Positions 8,780 through 17,951 of a DNA stretch of 45,046 nt are shown here, one piece after another. The first letter of the stretch is position 1; every line of letters begins with the position of its first letter. The notes under the pieces were generated by a model that saw nothing but the letters and a program-made list of their open reading frames with translations, did no database searches and had not been told where the DNA came from. The translations under genes and the position numbers were made by a program. This stretch comes from a bacterium c-19 (GTDB taxonomy: Bacteria > Bacillota_I > Bacilli_A > Erysipelotrichales > Erysipelotrichaceae), in assembly GCA_009917405.1 (NCBI GenBank), contig QZED01000015.1:1-45046 (forward strand), in the 5' to 3' direction.

Positions 8780-8816
8780 AAAAAAAGCGGATCGCTAATA
8801 TTCTTCACGTCCGCTT
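8780..8816 (-). terminator. Terminator of the large surface-protein gene, overlapping its stop
   Basis: On the minus strand AGCGGA (from 8815) pairs with TCCGCT (to 8786) and runs into seven T residues (8786-8780). The upstream arm lies inside the last codons of the gene and the stop codon is in the loop. Confidence 0.75.
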
Positions 8817-11479
8817 CTGATTAATAAGATAATAAAACATACGACCAGTACCGCTCCTGCTGCATACAATACCAATTGCAGATCATTTTCCGCAAAGGTA
8901 AACGGCTGAAATGATACTCTGGTAACCTCGGTGTGCAGATTGGGTGCTGTTTCGAGCATGTCGTTTGGTTTTGCCAAATAAAATCCCAGTTGCCCTGCCG
9001 TAGCACTGCGTTTAGTTTCTACATAATAAATCGGTTCTAATGATGATAAATGAAGGATCTGTGCCGTCGGCTCAGCAGTTGTTACAATCGGCTCATAACC
9101 GCTGCCCTTTCGCTGTACCCAATAACCTGCCGGCTTGGTTTGATTCACTATTGGTATGGTTACTTGAATCGGTTGATTGGCAATCGCATTTTCATGATTT
9201 TCCCACTCGATTTGAAATCCTTTTACATCGGTTATTTCTTCAGTTTCGGGAATAATCTTCACAATATCTTCCGGTTTCGTATCATCGATTGACTGTACAT
9301 GAATGCGGTCACTGTCCGTAAAGACACGAGAATAAAATAACATGGTTGAATTTTCCGCGCTGAGCACTGTCATCGCCTCATCATTCAGAACCTGACACGT
9401 CTTTTCTCCTTTTAAACCGGCATGATCGCTCGCTGCTGCACATACTTTATGCACACCGGTATCATCTATTTGAATCGAAACGCTCTCCCCTGTTTCCACT
9501 CCCTCGCTCAACAGCGTTTCTTTTTTGTCATTGTCAATGCGATAAATCTGATAAGCAATTTCCTTTACTCCGCTTGTCTTAATCTCAGGATCCATTAATG
9601 TATCATCGGCATGAATATCTATGATCATTCCTTCACCGAAAACACTTTGGAAAGTCAATTCATCGACCCATTCCTTCCATTTATGATCAGCTGCTTTACG
9701 CTCACTGATGGAAGTGATTAATGGTGCGTGCGTATCGATTTTAAAAGAAACTTTCGCAACCGTGCTTTTCACACCTTGTTTATCGCTGAACGATATCGGT
9801 AGCGTCGCATCGCCGTTATAATCCCACTTCAACTTTTGATAGCTTTCTTCGCTGTAATGAAAAGCGGATGCCGGTGCATCTTTCTGTAAGGATAAGGTAA
9901 CGGCAGAGGTATACCATCCTTTTTCTCCGAGCTTTCCTTGCATATTCAGCCATTTTGCATCACCGAGCCATTCCTTATTTAAAACTTCCGGTTCTCTTAC
10001 ATGAACAAGCAACGAAATCACATTGCTCTTTTTATAGTTCGCATCACCATCATTATAAATTTCGATTTTCGCACTGCCAACTTTTAGCGGCTTGATCACA
10101 AGACCACCCGGTTCACTGTAGGACAAAAAGATACATTCCTCATCGCTAATCAGCTTGGCTACCAATGCACCGTTTCCCATCCGCCCTTTAATCAGCGGAT
10201 CAAAGCGTCCGTCCTCTGGTGATATATTTATTTCACTGCTCGGTAAGGAAATCTGTTGATCTGCTTTATCGATCATGACACTGCACTCATATTCCTGATC
10301 CTGCCATCTTGCCGTAACCATAATCGGTTGTTTGCTGATTTTTTTGATGATCACATTCCCTGTCTGTGAAATATTTAGATATTCTGCGTCAGCTTCATTC
10401 TTTAGCTGAAACAAAACCTCTTCTAAATTTTTGTTACTCGTAATCTGAAAGCTGTTGTTCCCTGCTTCGTAAGAACGCACGATGCTCGATACTGCTTTTC
10501 CCTCATAGCGAAACTGAAATTCCTCTTTAGAATTATCAGCTTTCACAATCACTTCATATTCACAGGTTACTTCATATAGCTTGTCCTGTTCCGATGTCAC
10601 GGTTACCTTTACATGATGTTTGCCTTTTTTCTGTTTTCCCGACACATATAATTCACCGTCGATTATTTCAAACTGCTTTCGGTCTTTTTCTGCAAGTTCA
10701 TATTGATACGTTCCGCTTTGCGGATGCTCAATATAACCGATTTTTTGCTTCTCTGCGTTTTCAGCGGCAACAGGCTGTGTTTGAATAAAGCGGAAATCAT
10801 TATCTTCACCTTTTTGAATCTGCGGCTTTGTCGTCTCTGTTTTTGCGACGGCGACTTCTATCTTCAACACACTTTCATATAAGCGCCGGTCCGCATCTGC
10901 AGTACCGTCAAACACGACCATATGTATATTTGCAGTACCTTCCTTTGCGGCGGTAATGATTCCTTCTTCATTAACCACAGCGACTGCTTCATTATCACTT
11001 GAATAAGTAAAAAGCGGATGAACATCACTCGGTAATGTACCGTAAGTTTGCGGCTTGAGTTGTTGGTGCGGCTCCATTGTCATCGTATCGTTTTGATAAA
11101 CGATACCGTAAACGGTAACTGCAAGCACACCGCTGATTTCTTTACTGCTGCCTTGAGATTTCACCTCTGCACTTAGTTCACCCTGATAAACCCCCGGCTT
11201 TCGTATATCGGATATTGTAATGATATTTGTTTCATGAAACGGAATTTGATAGGTAAAAGCACCGCCGTGTAATTCTCCCCCGCCGACATAAAGAATTGTC
11301 TCATCGCTGCGATCACTGGTAAGCGTGTAGGAAAATTCATCGTTTACATAATGATGTTCTTTCGTATTCTCACTAAATCGCAATGTTGATTCATCAGCCG
11401 CAAATAAGGAACCGCTGATCAACGTTGCACCACCCAAAAGACAGATCGAAAGAATTGAAACACAAAACTTTTTCCACAT
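8795..11479 (-). CDS. Large membrane-anchored surface protein with Ig-like domains
   Basis: 894 residues. A signal peptide (MWKKFCVSILSICLLGGATL, cut probably after LFA at 27) is followed by a long extracytoplasmic region. One hydrophobic segment near the C-terminus (LYAAGAVLVVCFIILLI, about 868-884) is followed by the short basic-acidic tail RSGREEY, so it is anchored by a type I membrane tail and not by sortase (no LPxTG). Domains seen: a Big2-like Ig domain (about 120-210, with DNEAVAVVNEEGIITAAKEG), several beta-rich repeats each ending in a V-x-V strand, and a later domain with WYTSAVTLSLQKD and FKIDTHAPLITSI that resembles bacterial Ig/OmpL47-like modules. The role is probably adhesion or envelope structure. 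Promoter: TATAAT at about 11510 with a weak -35. Confidence 0.8.
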   Translation of the reverse strand: MWKKFCVSILSICLLGGATLISGSLFAADESTLRFSENTKEHHYVNDEFSYTLTSDRSDETILYVGGGELHGGAFTYQIPFHETNIITISDIRKPGVYQGELSAEVKSQGSSKEISGVLAVTVYGIVYQNDTMTMEPHQQLKPQTYGTLPSDVHPLFTYSSDNEAVAVVNEEGIITAAKEGTANIHMVVFDGTADADRRLYESVLKIEVAVAKTETTKPQIQKGEDNDFRFIQTQPVAAENAEKQKIGYIEHPQSGTYQYELAEKDRKQFEIIDGELYVSGKQKKGKHHVKVTVTSEQDKLYEVTCEYEVIVKADNSKEEFQFRYEGKAVSSIVRSYEAGNNSFQITSNKNLEEVLFQLKNEADAEYLNISQTGNVIIKKISKQPIMVTARWQDQEYECSVMIDKADQQISLPSSEINISPEDGRFDPLIKGRMGNGALVAKLISDEECIFLSYSEPGGLVIKPLKVGSAKIEIYNDGDANYKKSNVISLLVHVREPEVLNKEWLGDAKWLNMQGKLGEKGWYTSAVTLSLQKDAPASAFHYSEESYQKLKWDYNGDATLPISFSDKQGVKSTVAKVSFKIDTHAPLITSISERKAADHKWKEWVDELTFQSVFGEGMIIDIHADDTLMDPEIKTSGVKEIAYQIYRIDNDKKETLLSEGVETGESVSIQIDDTGVHKVCAAASDHAGLKGEKTCQVLNDEAMTVLSAENSTMLFYSRVFTDSDRIHVQSIDDTKPEDIVKIIPETEEITDVKGFQIEWENHENAIANQPIQVTIPIVNQTKPAGYWVQRKGSGYEPIVTTAEPTAQILHLSSLEPIYYVETKRSATAGQLGFYLAKPNDMLETAPNLHTEVTRVSFQPFTFAENDLQLVLYAAGAVLVVCFIILLIRSGREEY

Positions 11480-11700
11480 AGTTATCGCATCCTATCAAAA
11501 TATCGGTATTATTATATCATATTTTTAAGCCTTCGCCTAGTCCTTACATACGCTTTTACAGCTGTTATCAAGCCGTTTTTACACATTCAAACTAATTAGC
11601 GATTTATTATTAACCGAAAGACAAAAAGAGTAAGAAACCAGCTCAAAAGCGGTTGCTTGATAATAAATATTTTTTGATAAAACCGACGCATTTTATGAAT
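11480..11700. other. Upstream region of the surface-protein gene
   Basis: Contains the minus-strand -10 TATAAT (about 11507-11512) of the surface-protein gene and AT-rich DNA. Apart from that I see no gene until the ABC permease remnant. Confidence 0.4.
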
Positions 11701-11701
11701 A

Positions 11702-11836
11702 TTATAATTTCTCTTTGCGACAGAAAGCATGTACAGCTGCAAGCAACACAAGAATATAACCAAGGACGCTGATTGTGCCGATGCGAAAACACATCGCTCT
11801 TAACAGAAAGGAACAGTATTTGTAAGAAGTTGCGAT
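11702..11836 (-). pseudogene. ABC-2 type permease, C-terminal remnant
   Basis: A minus-strand open frame without a start reads RIGTISVLGYILVLLAAVHAF, then CRKEKL and a stop. This matches the last membrane helix and charged tail (often FxRKEL) of bacitracin/lantibiotic-type ABC-2 permeases. It lies just downstream of a broken ATPase on the same strand, the usual ATPase-permease order. At most the last 45 residues survive. The identification is by pattern and context. Confidence 0.55.
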
Positions 11837-11841
11837 CTTAC

Positions 11842-12181
11842 CTATTCATCCAGTAGATGACTTGATGTTAAAACAGTGATTCCTTGTTCATAAAATTTTA
11901 TAATCAAATCACGTAATTTTTGATACCGGCAGATCCAGGCAGTTAATCAGCTCATCTATTATCAAATGATTCGGATTACCGAACAGGGCAATCGCAATAC
12001 TCAAATGATGCCGCATTCCCAAAGAGAATCTAACGACTTTTTTCTTACAGGTTTGTGTAAGACCGACAGTCTTCAGCAGATCTTGCAGCTATTTTTTCAA
12101 TAGCTTGCCTGATAATAATGAAAAGTGTTTTAAATTCTCTAAGACTGATTCATTTGGGGACAGGATTTTGAACAAAACAGC
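11842..12181 (-). pseudogene. ABC transporter ATPase remnant, frameshifted
   Basis: The minus strand retains the second half of a BcrA/SalX-type ABC ATPase. In order: SPNESVLENLKHFSLLSGKL (the Q-loop-proximal helices), an in-frame TAG, LLKTVGLTQTCKKKVVRF, the signature helix SLGMRHHLSIAIAL, FGNPNHLIIDELINCLDL (Walker B and D-loop), then a frameshift and LRDLIIKFYEQGITVLTSSH followed by LLDE (H-loop) and a stop. Walker A and the N-terminal half are missing. The normal P-T-N-G-L-D-P sequence has become L-I-N-C-L-D-L. A stop, a frameshift and the missing P-loop make this a dead gene, once probably part of an antimicrobial-peptide resistance or export cassette. Confidence 0.75.
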
Positions 12182-12345
12182 AATGATGATATGAATTATT
12201 TATCTGAAAGTCTGTTTCGTAATTATAGTAAATACTAAGAAGTTTATTTACTCCTTTATCGTCATGGCTTATCAAATTTAATCTTTGAAAATCTGCGAGC
12301 TGCTTGTAAGTTAGAAGAAGTACAGACAACTCAAGTTCCAAAAGA
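12182..12345. other. Rest of the decayed region
   Basis: No functional gene. A plus-strand frame without a start (about 12236-12369), with SNLIFENLRAACKLEEVQ in its middle, may be another C-terminal gene scrap; I cannot name its family. Confidence 0.25.
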
Positions 12346-12389
12346 AAACGATACAGCTTTATCAAATAGATAAAGTGTATCGCTTTTTT
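12345..12389 (-). terminator. proS terminator, bidirectional
   Basis: A long stem (CGATACA-GCTTTATC with GATAAAGTGTATCG, 12349-12382, one bulged base) follows the proS stop immediately. On the minus strand it is followed by TTTTCTTTT and on the plus strand by TTTTTT. Confidence 0.8.
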
Positions 12390-14088
12390 ATTTGTGTAAA
12401 TAAGACATCAGCTTTATTACAATCTCATTTAACGCGATTTCCTGTTTTTCTTCATTACCGCGAATATTCAGTTCGACAATACCTTCATTGATTCTGCGCC
12501 CTACCGTAATACGATATGGGATACCGATCAATTCCATATCCTTAAATTTCACTCCTGGACGTTCCTTTCGATCATCCAAGAGTACATCAATCCCCTGCGC
12601 TTTCAGCTGTTGATACAAGCTTTCAGCCACCTGCATTTGTGTCTCATCCTTATTAGCCACAACAACGACCGCAACGCTGAACGGGGCTATTTCTTGTGGC
12701 CAAATGATTCCGGCTTCATCATGATGCTGCTCTGCGACTGCCGCCATGCATCGTTCCAAGCCAATGCCGTAGGAACCCATGACAACCGGTTTCAAGGTAT
12801 TGTCCTGATCGAGATACTGAAGTCCTAAGCTATCGGCATATTTGGTACCGAGCTTAAAGGTATTACCTACCTCAATCCCTTTCGTAAATGTCAGCTTGGC
12901 TTTACACTGCGGACAAATATCTCCTGCCTTGACTAATGCGATATCTGCCACCTCATCCGCATGAAAATCGCTGATATTCGCATTGATATAATGATGATCA
13001 CTTTTATTGGCACCGACGATAAAGTTTTTCATCTTCATAATTTGTCGATCCATGATAATTTTTACGCCTTCCAAACGAATCGGACCGGCAAATCCGACCT
13101 TTGCTTTCGTAATACGCTCTACATCCGCAAAGCTTGCCAATTCCATTTCATTCGCTTTTAACAGCTTCAATGCTTTTGTTTCATTCAATTCACGATCACC
13201 GCGCAATAAGAATGCAACAATTTCTTTCCCGTCAACCTGATAAAGCAATGTTTTCACAAAATCTGCCGGTGTTTTACGGAAGAACGCCGCAACTTCTTCA
13301 ATCGTCTTTGCATTCGGTGTTTCTACCATTTCTAATGCTTCAAAAGCCGCATCACTTGTTTCGGCAGTATCGATGACTTCTGTAATTTCCATATTGCTGG
13401 AGAAATCACATTGTTCACAACCGACCACAATATCTTCACCGATTTCACAGATTGCCTGAAATTCCTCTGATAACAGACCGCCCATTGCGCCTGTATCAGC
13501 TTTTACTATTTTATAATTCAAATGCAGACGATCGAAAATTCGACAATACGCATTGAACATTTTCATATATGATTCATGCAGACCCTCTAAATCGGTATCA
13601 AAAGAATACGCATCCTTCATCACAAACTCACGAGTCCGAATCAATCCGTAACGCGGACGTGTTTCATCGCGATATTTCGTCTGAATCTGATAGAGATTAT
13701 AAGGGAAATCCTTATAAGATTTGCCCTTCATTCCTGCCGCAAGGGCGAATAATTCTTCATGAGTAGGACCTAATACATATGCCTTGTCATAGCGATCCTT
13801 TAAAGCAAACATATTCGCGCCGAACGCATCGCGGCGTCCGCTTTTCACATAGATGTCTTCCAAAATCAATGCCGGCATTGATAGTTCCTGTGCGCCTGTC
13901 GCATCCATTTCTTCGCGGATGATCGACTCTATTTTCCGCAACACTCGTTTTCCCATCGGCATAATCATATAAACACCGCTGGAGCTTTTCTTAATCATGC
14001 CGCTGCGCACTAACAGATTACCGGAAGTACTGTCTTCGTCTTTTGCATCTTCTCTCAATGTATAAAAGAAACTTTCACTTAATTTCAT
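12388..14088 (-). CDS. proS: Prolyl-tRNA synthetase
   Basis: Charges tRNA-Pro with proline. The 566 residues correspond to the bacterial type with an editing (INS) domain. Class II motifs: motif 1 near MPMGKRVLRKIESIIREEMD, motif 2 TKYRDETRPRYGLIRTREFV (about 137-156), and motif 3 VMGSYGIGLERCMAAVAEQ. The insertion domain (about 225-395) deacylates mischarged Ala-tRNA. The C-terminal anticodon-binding domain begins at APFSVAVVVV. The start ATG has AGAGGG eight bases upstream. It lies 18 bp after trhP2, so trhP1-trhP2-proS form one operon, all concerned with tRNA. No T-box leader was found in front of proS. Confidence 0.97.
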   Translation of the reverse strand: MKLSESFFYTLREDAKDEDSTSGNLLVRSGMIKKSSSGVYMIMPMGKRVLRKIESIIREEMDATGAQELSMPALILEDIYVKSGRRDAFGANMFALKDRYDKAYVLGPTHEELFALAAGMKGKSYKDFPYNLYQIQTKYRDETRPRYGLIRTREFVMKDAYSFDTDLEGLHESYMKMFNAYCRIFDRLHLNYKIVKADTGAMGGLLSEEFQAICEIGEDIVVGCEQCDFSSNMEITEVIDTAETSDAAFEALEMVETPNAKTIEEVAAFFRKTPADFVKTLLYQVDGKEIVAFLLRGDRELNETKALKLLKANEMELASFADVERITKAKVGFAGPIRLEGVKIIMDRQIMKMKNFIVGANKSDHHYINANISDFHADEVADIALVKAGDICPQCKAKLTFTKGIEVGNTFKLGTKYADSLGLQYLDQDNTLKPVVMGSYGIGLERCMAAVAEQHHDEAGIIWPQEIAPFSVAVVVVANKDETQMQVAESLYQQLKAQGIDVLLDDRKERPGVKFKDMELIGIPYRITVGRRINEGIVELNIRGNEEKQEIALNEIVIKLMSYLHK

Positions 14089-14106
14089 CTTATTCCCTCT
14101 TTCTTT

Positions 14107-15330
14107 TTATTCTATCTGTCTTTTCTTATCTATTACTTTGCGAATCATCGCATGCTTACTCATAGGAAACTCGCTTGGGATTTTTACGATACGCATCGGC
14201 TGATTCGCCGTTTCCAAGCGCATATCTTCTTCATCATAAATTTGGGATATTACAAACTGTCTGGGCGGTTCATGCGGCGCAAAAACCTCAGCTTTAATAC
14301 CCGGATCAAATTTATTACGGACCTTTAATACAGCCATTTTTTGCTCAGAATCATAATCGATTACATCGGCGATATATTCCCCGCTGATGCCGGCTCCGTT
14401 TATACCATACAGATGGTCTTGCGCTTTGGGAACTCCCTGAAAAAAGCCGGTCGCAAACGGACGATTTTCTGCTTTTGCAAGCTGAGCACAATACCAGTCC
14501 ATCTTTTCATCCGAGACGCTGCCGTTTTCAAGCAATTCATCGATCAGCATACGATACGTGTGTACCAATGTCGCAATATAGTAAGTGCTTTTCATTCTGC
14601 CTTCGATTTTTACACTGGCAATTCCCATCTGCATCAGTTCGGGCAAAAAACGCGCCCCCATTAAATCCTTGCTGGACATACTGAACAATGTTGCTTCATC
14701 GTGGATCGGTTTACCGTTATCATACAGACGATATTTCCAACGGCAGCTTTGTGCACATCCGCCGCGATTGGCGTCACGCAGGGTCATATGATTGCTCAGC
14801 ATACAGCGTCCGCTGTAAGATATGCACATACCGCCGTGTATAAACACCTCTAACGGCAGTTCACTGTGTTCTTTTACTTCCTTTAACTGCGACAAAGTTA
14901 ATTCACGAGCTAAAACTACACGATCGGCACCTTTGCTTTTCCAGTAGTTGGCAGCTGCACTGTTAGTCAGTGAATGCTGTGTAGATACATGTACCTCTAA
15001 CTTCGGTGCGACTTGCTTCGCACACATCATAATTGCCGGTGATGCACATATGATCGCATGTACACCGCATTCCTGCAAAGCCGTTAGGTAATCGCTTAAG
15101 CCGCTGAGATCCTCTTCATGCGGCAGCATATTTACTGTAACATGCACCTTGGCACCGTACTGCTTCGCAAACGCTGCTCCTTCTTTAATATCAGCTAAGG
15201 AAAAATTACTTGCGCGAGAACGCAGCGAAAACTGCTTCCCACCGATATATACCGCATCGGCACCATAGCGAACCGCTGTTTTTAAACGGGTTAAGTCACC
15301 TGCCGGTGCCAATAATTCTATCTGATTCAT
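14107..15330 (-). CDS. trhP2: U32-family tRNA hydroxylation protein (YrrO/TrhP2-like)
   Basis: A U32 'peptidase' of 407 residues. In Bacillus YrrN and YrrO (TrhP1, TrhP2) are needed for prephenate-dependent 5-hydroxylation of uridine 34 in tRNA; in E. coli TrhP does this. The conserved N-terminus ELLAPAGDLTRLKTAVRYGA is present. A cysteine cluster GRCMLSNHMTLRDANRGGCA plus the next QSC (about 175-197) and an upstream cysteine in HGGMCIS are the likely iron-sulfur ligands. A C-terminal barrel follows (AVLKVRNKFDPGIKAEVFAP). I place the start at the ATG at 15330 with AGGTG six bases before it; a GTG at 15339 abuts the trhP1 stop. The adjacent partner on the same strand supports the assignment; the exact chemistry is from the family. 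Confidence 0.88.
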   Translation of the reverse strand: MNQIELLAPAGDLTRLKTAVRYGADAVYIGGKQFSLRSRASNFSLADIKEGAAFAKQYGAKVHVTVNMLPHEEDLSGLSDYLTALQECGVHAIICASPAIMMCAKQVAPKLEVHVSTQHSLTNSAAANYWKSKGADRVVLARELTLSQLKEVKEHSELPLEVFIHGGMCISYSGRCMLSNHMTLRDANRGGCAQSCRWKYRLYDNGKPIHDEATLFSMSSKDLMGARFLPELMQMGIASVKIEGRMKSTYYIATLVHTYRMLIDELLENGSVSDEKMDWYCAQLAKAENRPFATGFFQGVPKAQDHLYGINGAGISGEYIADVIDYDSEQKMAVLKVRNKFDPGIKAEVFAPHEPPRQFVISQIYDEEDMRLETANQPMRIVKIPSEFPMSKHAMIRKVIDKKRQIE

Positions 15331-15339
15331 CGCTAACAC

Positions 15340-16233
15340 CTACTTACTTGTACCGGTGGCTTGATAATAAAAGCCGCTTGTTGATAATTGTTTCGGAAAA
15401 TGTGAGCGATACAGCTCTTCTGCTTCCTCGCTGTCAATTTCCTGCTTTCTTAAACGATCATAAATAGACAGGATAAACGCAATATCAGCTCCAGTATGAA
15501 ATATACCGTCTATCCGCATCGCACCGATATTCACTTCTGTTAATTGTTTGAATTCCGTGAAGCTTTTCTGAACAAAAGCGGAAAACACATGCGTTCCGTA
15601 AGCATCCTCATAAATCGGCATTGCTTCATGACGAGTTGCTTCCTCAATCGTCAAATGATCACAACCGAAAAGTTTATCATCACGATTTAAATGTTCCATA
15701 TAGTTGCTTAACAGCTTTCGTCTTGAGTGCATCATTGTCAAATAGCCGTGCCCGATCAATTCCGTTTTGGAAGCATCGCTCGCTTGTGCAATCGCCGTAA
15801 TTTCATTTAAAGTGATTTCCTTGGCCAACACAACACCTTGGATTCCTTCAGCCAAATAATAATTCACATCCATATGATTTGTCAGCAAAGTATCACTTTG
15901 ATAAATCAACAGATGAGTCATCTCCAGCTCTGTTGCCAAAGCTAAAACTGCTTCATCACTGAAATAAATTGCATCCGTGCCGATTTCCTTTAAATAAGAA
16001 AGATGCTCTTTAATGCGCGATAATTCATGCTCATCAAACATGCGATTCACAAGCACGCGCATTTCAACTTTGCATTCATGACAGCGTTTTACAATCTCTG
16101 CCAACTGTGCTTCTTCAAATACTGCCGCAGCGCGCAAGGAAAAAAACGCAGTGCCGAACAGCAGTCCGTCTGCACCTGCATCCGCTAATATCGCAATATC
16201 ATCAATTGTCATCGCAGTTGTCAACAGCTTCAT
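15340..16233 (-). CDS. trhP1: U32-family tRNA hydroxylation protein (YrrN/TrhP1-like)
   Basis: The smaller U32 partner, 297 residues. The (beta/alpha)-like N-terminus MKLLTTAMTIDDIAILADAG and VKRCHECKVEMRVLVNRMFD match YrrN. Where the larger paralogue has the cysteine cluster, this protein has HSRRKLLSNYMEHLNRDD, without cysteines, as expected for the YrrN branch. It probably works as a complex with TrhP2 in tRNA U34 hydroxylation. The start has TAGGTGAAAAC before the ATG. Its stop touches the next gene's upstream region, so the two are translationally linked. It is the first gene of the trhP1-trhP2-proS operon, with an extended -10 (TGGTATGAT, at 16263-16271). Confidence 0.85.
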   Translation of the reverse strand: MKLLTTAMTIDDIAILADAGADGLLFGTAFFSLRAAAVFEEAQLAEIVKRCHECKVEMRVLVNRMFDEHELSRIKEHLSYLKEIGTDAIYFSDEAVLALATELEMTHLLIYQSDTLLTNHMDVNYYLAEGIQGVVLAKEITLNEITAIAQASDASKTELIGHGYLTMMHSRRKLLSNYMEHLNRDDKLFGCDHLTIEEATRHEAMPIYEDAYGTHVFSAFVQKSFTEFKQLTEVNIGAMRIDGIFHTGADIAFILSIYDRLRKQEIDSEEAEELYRSHFPKQLSTSGFYYQATGTSK

Positions 16234-16262
16234 GTTTTCACCTATTTCATTTTAGCTTTACT

Positions 16263-16271
16263 ATCATACCA
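16263..16271 (-). promoter_or_regulatory. Extended -10 promoter of trhP1-trhP2-proS
   Basis: TGGTATGAT on the minus strand, an extended -10 about 30 bases before the trhP1 start. The -35 is poor, as is common with extended -10 promoters. Confidence 0.5.
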
Positions 16272-16428
16272 TAGAACGCATGATAATTCTATGTTTTTCA
16301 ATCTCGACAAATACTTTTCTTAATCTTTTTTACATGAATACAAGTTCCTAATCCGAAATCTTCGAATGATATCTTAAGTATACAATCTATTAGATAATGA
16401 ATGATCGATCACCTGTTTTTATGTAATG

Positions 16429-16451
16429 AAAAAGAACTGCAACTGCAGTTC
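16429..16451 (-). terminator. Terminator of the AAA ATPase gene
   Basis: On the minus strand GAACTGC and GCAGTTC pair around a four-base loop and are followed by TTTTT (16433-16429), 15 bases after the stop codon. Confidence 0.75.
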
Positions 16452-16466
16452 AATTCATATCGCTTA

Positions 16467-17582
16467 TTATCTTTTGAATAGTGCCTTAAAGTTAATCGGA
16501 GCTATTGTATCATATTCACCCTTTAAATACTTGCGCATATAGTTATTCTCACGATTTGCATATTCAATCAATGTTTTCATCTTAGTTCCTGTTTTAGTCT
16601 TTGTCACAAATGTTATTTCATCACGACGTACAAAATATTTGTTCAAATATACAGGATTAAAGGTTGAGAACACAAGCTGTGTTTCATTTTTATTAATTTT
16701 CGGATCATGAAGCTGTGACAGTAACGGAATGATACGATTTGGATCTAAGGAAATATCTAAATCGTCCATAATCAAAACTCCGCCCTCTTTTAACGCACTG
16801 TAAAGCATATCCGCAAAATGCACCATGCGTAAAGTTCCGGTTGCCAACGGTACGGAACCATCCAACGGTTCTTTTAAATTCACCGATTTTAAGAATGCGG
16901 CAACTTCTTTTTCATTTTTCAGTGATAACGGATGGTTCAAAGTATTACCGGCTTCCATTGTGATAAATACTCGTTTTTCAAAATAATCCTGAATCATTCC
17001 GCCCAAAGTCGGTGCGATTAAGCTTTTGAAACCGCGTGTTAAGAAAATATCTGTTCCTTTATAGCGTTTAAATTGCTTCTCATTGATTTCAATGCTCGGA
17101 ATTCGCTGCTCATCTAAATATTCTACCGCTTTATTCGTTTTCGCCATATTTAATTTAGAGCCTTTACGCTCAAACATAACAGAACGATTTACACTTAATT
17201 TTTCAGAAATGACACTTTCGGTATCAAAGCATACATCATAGGCAATAACACGTTCCTCGTGAATAAAGGTTACACCTAAAGAAATCGGCTGATCCTTCCC
17301 TTCGGCATTTACTAATTCTTCATACGGAACACTGAAAGGAATATCGATTCTGCCTGCGGATATAATCTCTTTTAAAATTTGGATTCCCAGCAACAGATTG
17401 CTTTTGCCGCTGGAATTTTGACCGTACAACAGCTTCAAAGGAACAATTCGATATTCATCTGTCTTATTTCGATTCCATTTCATGATTGAATCTCTGAATT
17501 CACAGATGCTTTCTGCACTTAAATCAAATACAGTCGGTTTTTTCATGGAACGGAAGTTCTCATAACGCATTTCTAAAATCAT
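16467..17582 (-). CDS. AAA ATPase, COG1106/AAA_15 type, with altered catalytic motifs
   Basis: 371 residues. The N-terminus MILEMRYENFRSMKKPTVFD with a P-loop LLYGQNSSGKSNLL (about 51-64) is the signature of OLD/SMC-like ATPases of the COG1106 group, often found beside an RloB-like nuclease in defence loci. Here it stands alone. The Walker B region reads LIMDDLDISLDP (about 270-281): the catalytic glutamate of the usual D-E is aspartate, and the histidine of the usual S-L-H-P is aspartate. The later T-T-H-N is FSTFNP, without the histidine. ATP binding looks intact but hydrolysis may be weak. Start ATG with a GAGGT-type site. It has its own terminator. Function unknown; defence is only a possibility. 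Confidence 0.75.
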   Translation of the reverse strand: MILEMRYENFRSMKKPTVFDLSAESICEFRDSIMKWNRNKTDEYRIVPLKLLYGQNSSGKSNLLLGIQILKEIISAGRIDIPFSVPYEELVNAEGKDQPISLGVTFIHEERVIAYDVCFDTESVISEKLSVNRSVMFERKGSKLNMAKTNKAVEYLDEQRIPSIEINEKQFKRYKGTDIFLTRGFKSLIAPTLGGMIQDYFEKRVFITMEAGNTLNHPLSLKNEKEVAAFLKSVNLKEPLDGSVPLATGTLRMVHFADMLYSALKEGGVLIMDDLDISLDPNRIIPLLSQLHDPKINKNETQLVFSTFNPVYLNKYFVRRDEITFVTKTKTGTKMKTLIEYANRENNYMRKYLKGEYDTIAPINFKALFKR

Positions 17583-17951
17583 ATTTTTTTACCTCTCTTA
17601 TTTTTTGTTTTCTACTTAAAAGAAACTTTTAATTAAAAAAAAGTTCAAATAAAAATGCAAAAATTTGAAATGTCATAATTTATAATATTTTTTGTACAAA
17701 GTTTTGTATTCTTACAAGCGAGGTAGGTAAAATTTTCCTGATATTTACATAATATTTTTGTTATTTATTATATAATATAAAAAACGTTCGGTTTTACGAC
17801 CGTTTCAAAAATTGTGACTGCCTGTTTAATTTTAATCGTCGTTGAAAATAATTATCATAAGTCATGATAATAAATGCATGAATTCAGATCTTATTTCTGT
17901 AAAGCAATATTGAGAAAACTTCATTTATATTTACAGTCGCACAAGCCGCAT
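17583..17951. other. AT-rich intergenic region
   Basis: Very AT-rich, with no gene seen. It should contain the promoter of the AAA ATPase gene; several TATAAT-like elements are present (for example 17771-17776 on the plus strand), but no clear -35 and -10 pair. An imperfect hairpin (ACGTTCGG/ACGACCGT) lies near 17784-17806. Confidence 0.35.

Noticed and set aside
12150-12365. A 71-codon minus-strand frame in the decayed ABC region
   Set aside because: It begins inside the proS terminator, has no ribosome site, and its end is out of frame with the recognisable ATPase remnant.
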